Below, piece by piece: positions 54,311 through 63,770 of a stretch of 64,000 bases of DNA. Location of the stretch: assembly GCF_010119975.1 (NCBI RefSeq), contig NZ_CP048222.1, positions 4,358,501-4,422,500 of the forward strand, given 5' to 3'. The DNA is from Rhodocytophaga rosea (lineage in GTDB: Bacteria; Bacteroidota; Bacteroidia; Cytophagales; 172606-1). Numbering within the stretch: the stretch's first letter is position 1; every line of letters starts with the position of its first letter. The notes beneath the pieces are model-generated. The model saw only the letters and a program-made list of their open reading frames with translations. It had not been told where the DNA came from and ran no database searches. A program made the translations under genes and the position numbers.

Positions 54311-56554
54311 TTAATTTACCTTAACTATTCTGTACGTACTTATCTTCTTATCCCCAAATACCTGCAAAATATAAGTACCAGCTGGCAGTGTTTCTCCTAA
54401 TTTTATTTCTTCATTTGAAAATGCGCCAGTTGCTTCATATACTACTATTCCTTGCAGATTAGCAATACGTATGGTAACAGGCTCAAGTTGAGTATCTACT
54501 TGCAGGTTAATATAACCTGTAAATGGATTTGGATATACTCGTTGATGCTGATAACCATATGCCTGATTTACTACTTCTTCTTCACTTGCTATTCTGGCAA
54601 TTGAACTTCCGGCGGTAGTAAAGCTAGTGGTTCTACCCCAGTTAGGGGATAGGTTGGTTTTAACTCTGGCATAGTAAGTTTGGCCCAAAGCCAGGTTGGT
54701 GAAGTTGATAATCCGGCTGGCCGAAGTCTGCACCAAAGCAGTCCCTGTGAAAGTAGCATTGGTATTGAGTTCAATGGTATAACTTGTCGCTCCAGGTACA
54801 GAATTGGCTACATACGCTGGAGAGGTCACACCGGTAGTTCCGTTGCTTGGGCTGGCCAGGTAGGCATAACTTTCGGCTGTACCAGTGGTAAAGGTGGTTG
54901 TTCTACCCCAGTTAGGGGATAGGTTGGTTTTAACTCTGGCATAGTAAGTTTGGCCCAAAGCCAGGTTGGTGAAGTTGATAATCCGGCTGGCCGAAGTCTG
55001 CACCAAAGCAGTCCCTGTGAAAGTAGCATTGGTATTGAGCTCAATGGTATAACTTGTCGCTCCAGGTACAGAATTGGCTACATACGCTGGAGAGGTCACA
55101 CCGGTAGTTCCGTTGCTTGGGCTGGCCAGGTAGGCATAACTTTCGGCTGTACCAGTGGTAAAGGTGGTTGTTCTACCCCAGTTAGGGGATAGGTTGGTTT
55201 TAACTCTGGCATAGTAAGTTTGGCCCAAAGCCAGGTTGGTGAAGTTGATAATCCGGCTGGCCGAAGTCTGCACCAAAGCAGTCCCTGTGAAAGTAGCATT
55301 GGTATTGAGCTCAATGGTATAACTTGTCGCTCCAGGTACAGAATTGGCTACATACGCTGGAGAGGTTATTCCGGTAGCACCGTTAGCTGGACTTACCAGA
55401 TAGGAGATGATAGTGGCCTCATCCGTAATTTTATAAATTTTTCCATTGCTATAATTACATACATATAACTCTCTTTGATCATCTTCACCAAAAGAAGAAA
55501 TCTGACCAGGAAATTTTTGCAATAAATTATTAGATATCGTACTATCGGCAAAGTTAGCACTACCAACCCAAATATTACCGCTACCAAAATCCCCGTAAAT
55601 ATATTTCCCATATAAATAAGGAATTTTTCCGCGATATACATAACCACCTGTAACAGAACTGCCCTGGGTTCGGTCGTACTCATAAACTGGGGGGATTAAA
55701 TTTGTATAACTACTACAATCTGTATTAGGAGCGGGATTATAACAGAGGCTACCTTCTTTTAAACGCCATCCGTAATTACCTCCTTTTATAATGACATTTA
55801 TTTCTTCCCGCTGCCCCTGGCCTACATCTCCCAATACAATAAGACCAGTAACCGGGTCAACACTAAATTTCCAGGGATTACGTAAACCATAGGCGTATAT
55901 TTCTTTACGGACCCCTGGAACTGCAATAAGAGGATTATCGGCTGGAATAGCATAGTTTAATCCAGGTGATGTTCTGTTTATATCGATCCGGAGCATTTTA
56001 CCTAAGAGGACCGTAAGGTTTTGTGCATAATTGTTAGGATCACCAGAACTGCCGCCATCCCCTGTCGAAATATAGAGATACCCATCTTTACCGAAAGCAA
56101 TTTTTCCTCCGTTATGGTTGGAATAGGGTTGAGGATACGTTAGCACAATAAGTTCACTGGCAGGGTCTGCTACATTTGGATTGGTAGGGCTTACCTTAAA
56201 TCTTGAAATAACACGGGCACTGTTAGGCGTTCTGTTATAACTGACGTAAAAATAACCATTTTGTCTGTATGCTGGATGAAAGGCAAGCCCTAATAATCCC
56301 CGTTCTCCGCCGGTTAGTACTCTGTTGGTCATATTGAGGAATACCGTGGAGGTTGCTGAAGCGCTATTAGGCATTACATAAATAACCCCGGTCTGCGATA
56401 CTACAAATAATCGGTTGGAGCCGTCGCCAGCACCAGTTAACTCTACTGGCTGAGGAAAGGTTAATGCCGGAAAGGCATCCTTCATCACTAATTGTGCTTG
56501 TAGGGCATGATAAAATGATATGCATGTAAATAAGAGTAAAAGGTATTTTCTCAT
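54311..56554 (-). CDS. T9SS-secreted PQQ-type sugar dehydrogenase with three tandem repeats
   Basis: The 747-residue protein has a signal peptide (1-20, ending ALQA) and a six-bladed GSDH/sorbosone-type dehydrogenase propeller at about 22-385 (LTGAGDGSNRLFVVSQTG, GGERGLLGLAFHPAYRQNGYFYVSYN, NHNGGKIAFGKDGYLYISTGDGG, WKFSVDPVTG). Three nearly identical 90-residue repeats of fibronectin-type-III-like form follow, then a type-A T9SS sorting domain (RVYPNPFTGYINLQ ... LPAGTYILQVFG). It would oxidise a sugar with PQQ at the cell surface or outside. No PQQ synthesis gene is in the window. Confidence 0.88.
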   Translation of the reverse strand: MRKYLLLLFTCISFYHALQAQLVMKDAFPALTFPQPVELTGAGDGSNRLFVVSQTGVIYVMPNSASATSTVFLNMTNRVLTGGERGLLGLAFHPAYRQNGYFYVSYNRTPNSARVISRFKVSPTNPNVADPASELIVLTYPQPYSNHNGGKIAFGKDGYLYISTGDGGSSGDPNNYAQNLTVLLGKMLRIDINRTSPGLNYAIPADNPLIAVPGVRKEIYAYGLRNPWKFSVDPVTGLIVLGDVGQGQREEINVIIKGGNYGWRLKEGSLCYNPAPNTDCSSYTNLIPPVYEYDRTQGSSVTGGYVYRGKIPYLYGKYIYGDFGSGNIWVGSANFADSTISNNLLQKFPGQISSFGEDDQRELYVCNYSNGKIYKITDEATIISYLVSPANGATGITSPAYVANSVPGATSYTIELNTNATFTGTALVQTSASRIINFTNLALGQTYYARVKTNLSPNWGRTTTFTTGTAESYAYLASPSNGTTGVTSPAYVANSVPGATSYTIELNTNATFTGTALVQTSASRIINFTNLALGQTYYARVKTNLSPNWGRTTTFTTGTAESYAYLASPSNGTTGVTSPAYVANSVPGATSYTIELNTNATFTGTALVQTSASRIINFTNLALGQTYYARVKTNLSPNWGRTTSFTTAGSSIARIASEEEVVNQAYGYQHQRVYPNPFTGYINLQVDTQLEPVTIRIANLQGIVVYEATGAFSNEEIKLGETLPAGTYILQVFGDKKISTYRIVKVN
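54631..55366 (-). repeat. Three tandem 270-bp coding repeats in the dehydrogenase gene
   Basis: Units begin at 54631, 54901 and 55171, exactly 270 bases apart, and the last continues to about 55366. The middle and third copies are identical over almost their whole shared length; the first shows one T/C difference at 54770 and divergence at its edge. Perfect DNA identity points to recent duplication or ongoing gene conversion. Confidence 0.9.
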
Positions 56555-56758
56555 ATAATTAAGTTTAATGTAGTAGATAGTAAATCAAGATGTAATTAAT
56601 ATACTGTAAATTTATTCAATAGTTATAACTTTTTTGTTAAGGCATATAAATAAGCTACATACGAACGCATGATATAAGCGGATTTCGACAGTTTGATTTT
56701 ATTTTATCTCTAAATATACATCAAATATCTTTAGTATTGATATAACTACGCAAGTGAA

Positions 56759-56800
56759 TAAAAGTTAAAAGGCCAGTTCAAACTGGCCTTTTAACTTTTA
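56759..56800 (-). terminator. Terminator with 20-bp perfect stem
   Basis: TAAAAGTTAAAAGGCCAGTT and its exact complement are separated only by CA. The structure lies 13 bases after the stop of the lipoprotein gene at 56814 and is followed by T-rich sequence on the minus strand, as well as T-rich on the plus strand. It may act in both directions. Confidence 0.85.
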
Positions 56801-56813
56801 TTTTACAAAAATT

Positions 56814-57212
56814 TTATTCTGCCTCCAGCGTCATTTCGGAGCCATCTCCAGCTTTGAGGCGAATCTTATCATCGCTTAAATCTACTACACTATGAGATTC
56901 AGTAACACTGGCACCTGCAAATTGTAAAGTCAGTAGTTTAGCCGCCGGATCATAGGTCCAGGTGCCTTCTGCATTGCCTTCTACTGCATTTGCACTAAAA
57001 GAACCATCGGAATTGAACCGCAAAACATCTCTTTTTTCAGCGTCTGATACGTCTTCTTTTTTGCCTTCTGCGTTTCTGGCTTTCACTACCCGCCAGGTTT
57101 TGGTACCATCTCCGTAAAATTCTTTTCTGGCATCTTCGCCTTTCTTTTCGCAACTGCACAACATGATGCAAATGCCTAACATCCACACAACAATAGATTT
57201 CTTGGTATACAT
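56814..57212 (-). CDS. Lipocalin-like lipoprotein
   Basis: The 132-residue protein has a lipoprotein signal (lipobox MLCSC, about residue 21). A small beta-barrel domain follows, of the kind annotated as lipocalin-like in Bacteroidota: TKTWRVVKARNAEG, FNSDGSFSANAVEG, EGTWTYDPAAKLLTLQF and DDKIRLKAGD. Such proteins bind hydrophobic ligands or have unknown roles in the outer membrane. It is monocistronic, with a strong terminator. Confidence 0.75.
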   Translation of the reverse strand: MYTKKSIVVWMLGICIMLCSCEKKGEDARKEFYGDGTKTWRVVKARNAEGKKEDVSDAEKRDVLRFNSDGSFSANAVEGNAEGTWTYDPAAKLLTLQFAGASVTESHSVVDLSDDKIRLKAGDGSEMTLEAE

Positions 57213-57356
57213 AAGAGCTTTGGTTAAGGTTAATTTGTATTCGCTCTTTGTATGTACGCTAACTATCCTACAGAGTTGCTTGTTTTATTCGTTAGCCAAT
57301 AGTTAATTATCTGTCATTAAAGTTATTGCCCATATTGATTAATTCATTACCAATAC

Positions 57357-58256
57357 CTAATGACCAGTAACGAGTGAGCGATGAGTATTTGAAAGGATTT
57401 CTCTTACGTTGTGTTTAATGCGAAGTGCCATTTCTTCCATGGGAAGGTCATTGGAATCAACCCCAAAAGGTTCTTCTATTTCTTCGGCAATGAGTTCGAT
57501 ACTCACCAGTACATAAAACACAAACATTACAACCGGTATCGTCCAGTATTGAAAGGAGGTAATAAACCCTAAAGGCATCGTCATGGTGTAGATGAAGATA
57601 AATTTTTTCATAAACAGGCTGTAAGAATAGGGGATTGGTGTATTCTTAATCCGTTCGCAGGCACCCACAATATCGGTAAGCGCTTTTACTTCCTTGTCCA
57701 GAATAATAAACTGATCCCCGGAAATTAACTGGCGGCGGTAGAGTTGGTTACATTTAATATATATCGCTGTAGCAATGATGTTAGGCACATGTTTGGCTTT
57801 TTCAAGTTCCTGCAGCGGAAGTTCTTGCATTAATTCAAGCTCCGCCAGATTTATTTTTCCCCGCAAATGTCCTTTCATGGCATATACATAATTGGTTATG
57901 TATTTAGAAAAAAACTGGCGGTTGTGCAGATCATCTTCTGGCAAAAAAGCCTGGATTTTCATGGCCATATTCCGGGTTTCGTTGATCAAAGCACCCCATA
58001 GCTTACGGCCCTCCCACCACCGGTCATAGGCTGAATTGGTACGGAATACTAGAACCAGGCCCAGCACTATACCCAGCAACGAATGTACAGTGGTGGTTGC
58101 CCCATCCCTCCACTCAACTACTTCAAGCTCTAAATAGGTAAATCCGGCTGTGTATAAGCCGATCAATATCATGCTGGGCAGCAGAATACGAAAGGTATCG
58201 CTGCGGTGAAACTGGAAGATCAGGGAAAACCATTTTTTGGGATTATACTTAATCAT
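57357..58256 (-). CDS. Bestrophin-family channel (UPF0187)
   Basis: The 299-residue inner-membrane protein has the bestrophin fold: MIKYNPKKWFSLIFQFHRSDTFRILLP at the start, FRTNSAYDRWWEGRKLWGALINETRN (family signature RTNxxYxRWWEGRxxWG), and the C-terminal EEIEEPFGVDSNDLPM segment. Bacterial members form pentameric channels for cations or anions. The start at the ATG ending at 58256 is supported by this N-terminus; the longer frame from 58376 would overlap the divergent gene at 58327. Confidence 0.93.
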   Translation of the reverse strand: MIKYNPKKWFSLIFQFHRSDTFRILLPSMILIGLYTAGFTYLELEVVEWRDGATTTVHSLLGIVLGLVLVFRTNSAYDRWWEGRKLWGALINETRNMAMKIQAFLPEDDLHNRQFFSKYITNYVYAMKGHLRGKINLAELELMQELPLQELEKAKHVPNIIATAIYIKCNQLYRRQLISGDQFIILDKEVKALTDIVGACERIKNTPIPYSYSLFMKKFIFIYTMTMPLGFITSFQYWTIPVVMFVFYVLVSIELIAEEIEEPFGVDSNDLPMEEMALRIKHNVREILSNTHRSLVTGH

Positions 58257-58326
58257 AAGGGCATCAATAGTTTTTGAATGGCAAATATAGCTATTTTGTG
58301 CCTGGACATTCACCCCAATACAAATT

Positions 58327-59583
58327 ATGCGACGAAGCCGCTCGGTTTTTTTATGGATAATAACCAGTGGTGCCATTCTAGCTTTGATGCTAGTATGGTT
58401 TGCCGGGTATAGCCACGGTCCACGTTTTACCTACGATTCCATTAATTATATTTATGCCGGACATGCCCTGATAGAAAAAGGAGAATTTTTGCGTCCGCAT
58501 GAGCAGCCTTATATTGAATGGCCTCCTTTATATCCGATGCTGATTGCTGCCCTGGATGTGTTTCCTGGAAATTTACTCCTCAAGATTTTAGTGATACAAG
58601 CCATCATCATGAGTGTAACTGTCGGACTTTCAATCAAACTGGCATATAACTGGATAAAAGAGCCTTTTGTTTTCGGAGTTTTCTGTATGGCAATCGTATT
58701 TTCTACCCCACTTCTGGTAGTAAATCATTTTGTATGGTCCGAATCTTTGTTCTGCCTGTTAACCGTAATTCAACTTAGTGTACTGATACATTATATACAG
58801 TACCCACGGCCTTTAAGCCTGGTTGATCTGATGCTGGCTGGCATGCTGTTGTGCCTGCAAAGGCATGTAGGCATATTTTTTATCATAGGTACCAGCATAG
58901 CCATCTGGCTGTATACGGCTGAGGTTTCTTTGATTAGGCGCTTTCAAAGAGGTGTCCTATATGGGCTTGTATCAATTATTCCACTCCTTCTCTGGTGGGC
59001 GAGAAATTATCTGGTCAAAGGACAGATCATGAACGATTACAGTGAAACCATATTTAGTGTGGGCATAGGGGAACATTTTCTGGCATTTCATCAGGTACTT
59101 ACTGCCTGGTTTTTACCCAATAAATTACCTGTTCTTCTCCGGATAGGTTTGCTATATAGTGTCATCATCTGGCTGGTTGTTTTTATTAAACGTAGCCTGG
59201 CTAATTCCAACAAAGCTTTAAAAACAGTTTCATATGATCTGATTGATAAATCAAGAATAACAGGCGTACTGACTGTATTTTTTCTGAGTTATTTTCTGTT
59301 GGCATATGCCGCTAGCTTTACGGTAAACGAATACATAGACGACCGCATTCTGGCACCTGTTTATGTGACTGGTATGTTGCTGTTTTTTGGATTAGTAGAT
59401 CAGTATCTGATGACTTTTACTAAACCCAGGGTAAAAAAATACCTTGTCTATATCTGCCTGCTCTGGACACTTTACCCCTTAGCCCGCTCCCTTTCCTATG
59501 TGAATTTGTGGCATTCGCAGCCAGTGTATCTTCCATACAGCCAGCCGGTAGAAGAAAGAGTGCAATACCTGTTTCATTTTTAA
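58327..59583 (+). CDS. Polytopic membrane protein, GT-C glycosyltransferase-like
   Basis: The 418-residue protein has about eleven membrane helices. Its first periplasmic loop contains TYDSINYIYAGHALIEKGEFLRPH, with an Asp soon after the first helix, and PYIEWPPLYPMLIAAL. This is the layout of GT-C/ArnT-PMT-type transferases that use polyprenyl-phosphate sugars. The DUF-type lipid glycosyltransferases of Bacteroidota have the same pattern. The acceptor is unknown. It starts 70 bases from the divergent bestrophin gene and runs in line with the AraC gene. Confidence 0.75.
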   Translation: MRRSRSVFLWIITSGAILALMLVWFAGYSHGPRFTYDSINYIYAGHALIEKGEFLRPHEQPYIEWPPLYPMLIAALDVFPGNLLLKILVIQAIIMSVTVGLSIKLAYNWIKEPFVFGVFCMAIVFSTPLLVVNHFVWSESLFCLLTVIQLSVLIHYIQYPRPLSLVDLMLAGMLLCLQRHVGIFFIIGTSIAIWLYTAEVSLIRRFQRGVLYGLVSIIPLLLWWARNYLVKGQIMNDYSETIFSVGIGEHFLAFHQVLTAWFLPNKLPVLLRIGLLYSVIIWLVVFIKRSLANSNKALKTVSYDLIDKSRITGVLTVFFLSYFLLAYAASFTVNEYIDDRILAPVYVTGMLLFFGLVDQYLMTFTKPRVKKYLVYICLLWTLYPLARSLSYVNLWHSQPVYLPYSQPVEERVQYLFHF

Positions 59584-59714
59584 AGCCTTGATCTGCGTTA
59601 TTTTTAAGGTGATTATATATGAATTAAGGGAGTGTCCACTTTTTGTATACTTGCCTGGTTTGCTGTCTGCCTGTAAGCCTGCTTATCTTTGATACCAACA
59701 AAAAAAGCTTTTTT

Positions 59715-60722
59715 ATGTCTTTTTACAATATGGTACAATCAGAAAAGCCTGCAACTCTACTGGAAATCTGGGAGGCCATCAGCACAGCATTCACTCATAA
59801 CCAGAATGAGCAATTTCAAATAACTGATCCCAGACATGGAGATTTTACGGTTCACATAGAGCAATATGCTGATTTTTCCGTCATGAATAATATATATCAG
59901 CCCAGGCAGGAAACCCTGCATATTCCCATCCGGCCTCAGGTTCCTTCGCTGCTGATGTCTTTTTGCCTTTCAGGCAAACCAGGTTTGTCTGGTGATAGAT
60001 GGGAAGCAAGCTATGAGGCCAATCAGGCTCTATTCAATGTTTTTCCGGCCAGGAATTCTACGTATGTTTTACCGGCAAATACCCAGCACGAAGATCTGGT
60101 AATTAAGTTAGAAATGCATACTCCTTTTTTAGAAGAGTTTACCAGCGATTCTGATGATCAGCTGAGCAACTTATTATACAAAGCCACTATCCATGAAGAA
60201 AGCCTGCATTCTCTACAAGGCAATCTGACGATAGACCAGACAGCATCCGAAATTCTGGCAGGTATTCAAAAATGCCCGTACACCGGAAAATTACGGGAAG
60301 TATATATGGAGTCGCAGGTAAAGTTATTGTTGGTACATCAGTTGTCGGTAGTGCATCGCCTGCAACATTCCAATAAACCAGATACAACCGCTAAACTGAC
60401 AAAAGCAGACCAGGAAAAATTACAGGAACTGAAGCTTTACCTGGAAAGCCATTTTTTAGAAGATCATTCCCTGCAAAGCTTAACCAAACAGTTTGGGTTG
60501 AACCTGTTTAAGCTGAAATACGGATTTAAAACGCTTTTTAATACCTCTGTGATGAAGTTTATTGATGACAAAAAGCTTCAGTATGCCCACCTGCTTCTCC
60601 AGCAGGAAAATGTAACCGTATTTCAGGTAGCCGATACACTTCATTATGGGCATTATAATAATTTCAGTGCCGCCTATAAACGGAAATTCGGATATTCACC
60701 CCAGCTATTGCGGAAAGGATAG
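59715..60722 (+). CDS. AraC-family transcriptional regulator (PchR-like)
   Basis: The 335-residue protein has an unassigned N-terminal sensor region of about 225 residues. A C-terminal AraC DNA-binding domain has two helix-turn-helix units (SLQSLTKQFGLNLFKLKYGFKTLFNTS and VFQVADTLHYGHYNNFSAAYKRKFGYSPQ). The N-terminal part with LSFCLSGKPGLSG and FPARNSTYVLPANTQHE-like segments resembles PchR-type regulators that respond to siderophore. No siderophore gene is beside it. The start at the ATG at 59715 was chosen; the longer frame begins with TTG and adds a Cys-rich stretch without homology. Confidence 0.87.
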   Translation: MSFYNMVQSEKPATLLEIWEAISTAFTHNQNEQFQITDPRHGDFTVHIEQYADFSVMNNIYQPRQETLHIPIRPQVPSLLMSFCLSGKPGLSGDRWEASYEANQALFNVFPARNSTYVLPANTQHEDLVIKLEMHTPFLEEFTSDSDDQLSNLLYKATIHEESLHSLQGNLTIDQTASEILAGIQKCPYTGKLREVYMESQVKLLLVHQLSVVHRLQHSNKPDTTAKLTKADQEKLQELKLYLESHFLEDHSLQSLTKQFGLNLFKLKYGFKTLFNTSVMKFIDDKKLQYAHLLLQQENVTVFQVADTLHYGHYNNFSAAYKRKFGYSPQLLRKG

Positions 60723-60735
60723 CCGATCGGATTGT

Positions 60736-61602
60736 TTACTTTTTATTGGCGTATACTTCTTTGAGTTGCGTAGTCAGGTATTGGTAAGCTGCTGGTGCTT
60801 CCTTGGTTAAATCACCTGGGCGGCCTTCGATTACGATGGGACCTTTGTAGCGGATAGCTTTTAATGCCTGGAAATAGGGTTTGAAATCTTCGCCTGCAAC
60901 TCCCGGAAACGTGCGTTTTTCTTTTTCAGCTAGTTCTACATATACAATCCATTTGGCGGCATCAATAATATGCTGAGGCGGCTCATTCTCCTTGAGCATG
61001 TGGTAAATATCTGCATTCAGCCTAAAGTTAGGATGATTTACATTCTTTACGATTTCTGCGGCTTCTTCCAGGGTATTGATAAAATTAGTTTCTGTTTTAT
61101 TCAAGGCTTCTATAACAAGCATAATTTCATGTTTTTTGGCTATTAAGGCCATTTTGCTGCACAGTTTAGTAAATTCTGTTTTTGCCTGCTGTAGATCATA
61201 TCCTTCCGGCAGCCTTCTCGGACCGCCGCTACCGAGTACGATTAATGGGATATTTGCCCTTTTCGCCCGGTAAAAAACAGTATCTAAATAATTCATAATC
61301 CGCTGTTCATTCACCTGCGGACCGGTTATTTTGATGCTGCCAGGAAACAGAATATTGCACAGGTATAGCTTACTCCTGGTTTGTTTTATTTTCTTGAGAT
61401 TAGCTTCAAAGTCGGCTTCAGATAGGCTAGGAGAGAGCATTTTACCCACCGATTCACCGATCAGGCGGAAACCGGAAGCATACAATAAACTGTCATTACT
61501 TAACGATTCTACTACACCCAATGTGGGAAGTTTTTGTGCAGTGGATGAATAATTACAGCATAAACCTATTACTAACGAAAACAGATAGAACCAGACTCTC
61601 AT
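60736..61602 (-). CDS. Exported sugar-phosphate isomerase/epimerase-like TIM barrel
   Basis: The 288-residue protein has a signal peptide (1-22, ending SSTAQ) and an AP-endonuclease-2/xylose-isomerase-like TIM barrel. Features are PLIVLGSGGPRRLPEGYD, MLVIEALNKTETNFINTLEEAAEIV (metal-binding Glu), FRLNADIYHM (His/Asp ligands) and GPIVIEGRPGD. Members are isomerases or epimerases of sugars and inositols. Export is common for this family in Bacteroidota. The substrate is unknown. It converges on the AraC gene with 13 bases between. Confidence 0.83.
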   Translation of the reverse strand: MRVWFYLFSLVIGLCCNYSSTAQKLPTLGVVESLSNDSLLYASGFRLIGESVGKMLSPSLSEADFEANLKKIKQTRSKLYLCNILFPGSIKITGPQVNEQRIMNYLDTVFYRAKRANIPLIVLGSGGPRRLPEGYDLQQAKTEFTKLCSKMALIAKKHEIMLVIEALNKTETNFINTLEEAAEIVKNVNHPNFRLNADIYHMLKENEPPQHIIDAAKWIVYVELAEKEKRTFPGVAGEDFKPYFQALKAIRYKGPIVIEGRPGDLTKEAPAAYQYLTTQLKEVYANKK

Positions 61603-61886
61603 AAATTAAATTCTTGGAGAAAATTGCACAAAAAGCCCTAAGATAGAAAAATACAAGATTAGCCAAACAACTCTGGTAAGAATCTCTCTGAATGAATAGT
61701 ATTTCAACCTCTCCTAATCAGGAAAAACAAATGTGACTGGTAAATATGGAATTGACATTTGGAGGAAATGATGCGTAGTAAAGTCAATCTTAGGAGGTTA
61801 AACTTTTTCAGAAGGCAGGAACTTCTATAAACTTTTTGCGTTACATAGAAGCTTTTATTTTTCACCATTTTAAACACACGCTACTT

Positions 61887-62549
61887 ATGAAAAATCTAAC
61901 CGAAATTGTTTGCGTACTGGATCGTTCTGGTTCTATGGCGAGTATTGTGGATGACGCCATTGGCGGATTTAATACTTTTTTGAAATCGCAGCAGGAAACA
62001 CCCGGCGAGGCTATCATGAGTGTGGTGTTATTTGACAATGAATATGAGATGTTATACAGCGGCAAACCTCTCTCCAGCATCCCACCATTCAACCGGGATA
62101 CTTTTGTACCCAGAGGCAGCACTGCTTTGTATGATGCGATTGGAAGAACTATTCACGATGTAGGTGTGCGTTTAGCCAGCTTACAGGAATCTGAAAGGCC
62201 GAATAAAGTATTATTTGTCATTTTGACTGATGGACAGGAAAATGCAAGCCAGAAGTATTCCTCTGCACAAATTCAGCAGATGATCACCGAGCAGCGCAAT
62301 GTATATAGCTGGGAATTCATATTTCTGGCAGCCAACCAGGATGCCTTTGCCGTATCGGAAAGCATGGGAATATCTAAGGGAAATGCCTTGAATTTTGCGG
62401 CTACTCCTGCTGGCACCCAGGTAATGTATGAAAAAATGAGTAAGGCCACTTCTAAATACCGCTCTGCGAACTTTGATAAAGCAATGAGAGACCGTCTGCT
62501 CGATGATTTTACAGATGAGGCGAAAAATTCGGATAAACCATTTAAATAA
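61887..62549 (+). CDS. VWA-domain protein
   Basis: The 220-residue cytosolic protein is a single von Willebrand factor A domain with an intact metal-ion-dependent adhesion site: D-x-S-x-S at residues 12-16 (LDRSGSM), Thr in RGSTALYDAIG, and Asp in LTDGQEN. There is a short C-terminal helical tail. Such domains bind protein partners through the metal. The start at the ATG at 61887 precedes the first strand; the longer frame adds an atypical hydrophobic leader. A strong terminator lies 49 bases after the stop. Confidence 0.88.
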   Translation: MKNLTEIVCVLDRSGSMASIVDDAIGGFNTFLKSQQETPGEAIMSVVLFDNEYEMLYSGKPLSSIPPFNRDTFVPRGSTALYDAIGRTIHDVGVRLASLQESERPNKVLFVILTDGQENASQKYSSAQIQQMITEQRNVYSWEFIFLAANQDAFAVSESMGISKGNALNFAATPAGTQVMYEKMSKATSKYRSANFDKAMRDRLLDDFTDEAKNSDKPFK

Positions 62550-62597
62550 TAATTTGTAAAAATCACCAATAAGTGAATATTCCAGATTGCAAAAACA

Positions 62598-62627
62598 TAA
62601 AAAGGGCGTAATTCTACACGCCCTTTT
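62598..62627 (+). terminator. Terminator of the VWA gene
   Basis: An 11-bp perfect stem (AAAAAGGGCGT / ACGCCCTTTTT) with an 8-nt loop lies 49 bases after the stop at 62549 and ends in T5. Confidence 0.88.
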
Positions 62628-62768
62628 TATGTTTTGACTATTCAAGTCTGACATATGCCTTTCCGGGTTACCCTAAAACGACTTTTACATTTCGTTAACA
62701 TTCTTTTACAAGCCCTTAACCAGGGTTCAGCACAATAATTTGTAGGTTTGGTTAAAACAAGTATAGTC

Positions 62769-63770
62769 ATGAAAATCTATAACCTTGCCTTTTTGCTCCT
62801 TCTTCATTTTCCCTTTGCCTGTAATGAGGCAGTAGACTTTCTATCCTCTTCTTCAATCACGGATAGTGGGCCAAAACTAAATAGAAACAAGCCTAAGCTT
62901 GTAAACATTGTTTTTAAATCTACGGATGGGGGACAAACATGGCAGGACATGAGCGAAGGACTGCCTGAAACTGTGCAGGCAGGTGGTTTTTTTGCTAATG
63001 AGCGTGGACTCTATGTACGTGCCGGAAATGGAATATACCACAGTAAACCAACTGCCACTGCTCCTTTTTGGAAAAAAGAGATGTTTCCTGACGGGCATAG
63101 CAGCATGGCTCCTGCAAATACTGGCATATTTGCATACAATTACCTGGATGGCCAATTTTTACTAAAAATAAACGGAACGAGTTTATGGTTGCCCATGTAC
63201 ACGAAATTTCAAGAGAAACAGGTACGCACCGTTTTTGAAACTGCCTGGGGCACCGCTTTCATAGGCTGTGACAAAGGCCTTTTTAAGTCCATTAACGGTG
63301 GAAAAACCTGGCGACAAGTCCATACAGGAGGCTGGGTAATGAAATTGGTAGAGTCAAACGGTGTACTTTTGGCAACCAGCCAGGGAGGGATATTAAGATC
63401 GAGCGATGAGGGTGAAAACTGGGAGCTGGTGATCAGTGAGGGCGGTGTGGGTATCGCTGTAGAACGTATTAAAGGCGGATTCGCTGCGATCACTTACAAT
63501 ACAACTTCGGAAACCAGAAGAGTGCGAACCTCCTACGACGGAGGTAAAACATGGCAGTCTATTGATGCCGGTCTTCCGGCAAGTCTGTTGGTTGCCTCCA
63601 TTATTGAGGTAGGCGACTACTTCTTTTGTGGACATCCTAGTGGCATTTATAGATCAGCAGACAAAGGAAAAACCTGGAAACTGATACTTCCTTCCATTGA
63701 AAATAAGGTCTTCAATTTATCCCTTTCAGGCAATGTGATTTATGCCATACCCAGAGAGGGAGGATGTTGA
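62769..63770 (+). CDS. BNR/Asp-box beta-propeller protein, possibly frameshifted at the end
   Basis: The 333-residue protein has a lipoprotein-like signal (LHFPFAC) and a beta-propeller with five Asp-boxes of S-x-D-x-G-x-T-W type: STDGGQTWQD, SINGGKTWRQ, SSDEGENWEL, SYDGGKTWQS and SADKGKTWKL. Such propellers occur in sialidase-like and photosystem-assembly proteins; no catalytic residues are clear. The frame stops at 63770 after PREGGC. A one-base shift at about 63758-63762 would continue coding as EDVENWGYFRPVRESLLKWRKGY to a TGA at 63829-63831. Confidence 0.7.
   Translation: MKIYNLAFLLLLHFPFACNEAVDFLSSSSITDSGPKLNRNKPKLVNIVFKSTDGGQTWQDMSEGLPETVQAGGFFANERGLYVRAGNGIYHSKPTATAPFWKKEMFPDGHSSMAPANTGIFAYNYLDGQFLLKINGTSLWLPMYTKFQEKQVRTVFETAWGTAFIGCDKGLFKSINGGKTWRQVHTGGWVMKLVESNGVLLATSQGGILRSSDEGENWELVISEGGVGIAVERIKGGFAAITYNTTSETRRVRTSYDGGKTWQSIDAGLPASLLVASIIEVGDYFFCGHPSGIYRSADKGKTWKLILPSIENKVFNLSLSGNVIYAIPREGGC

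Noticed and set aside
54631-55366. Regular 270-base repeats considered as a possible CRISPR array or tandem RNA element
   Set aside because: The repeats are in one continuous reading frame and encode a 90-residue module; CRISPR repeats are short with unique spacers.
54680-55468. Open frames on the plus strand with 270-base spacing inside the dehydrogenase gene
   Set aside because: They are reverse-strand shadows of the tandem coding repeats and have no independent support.
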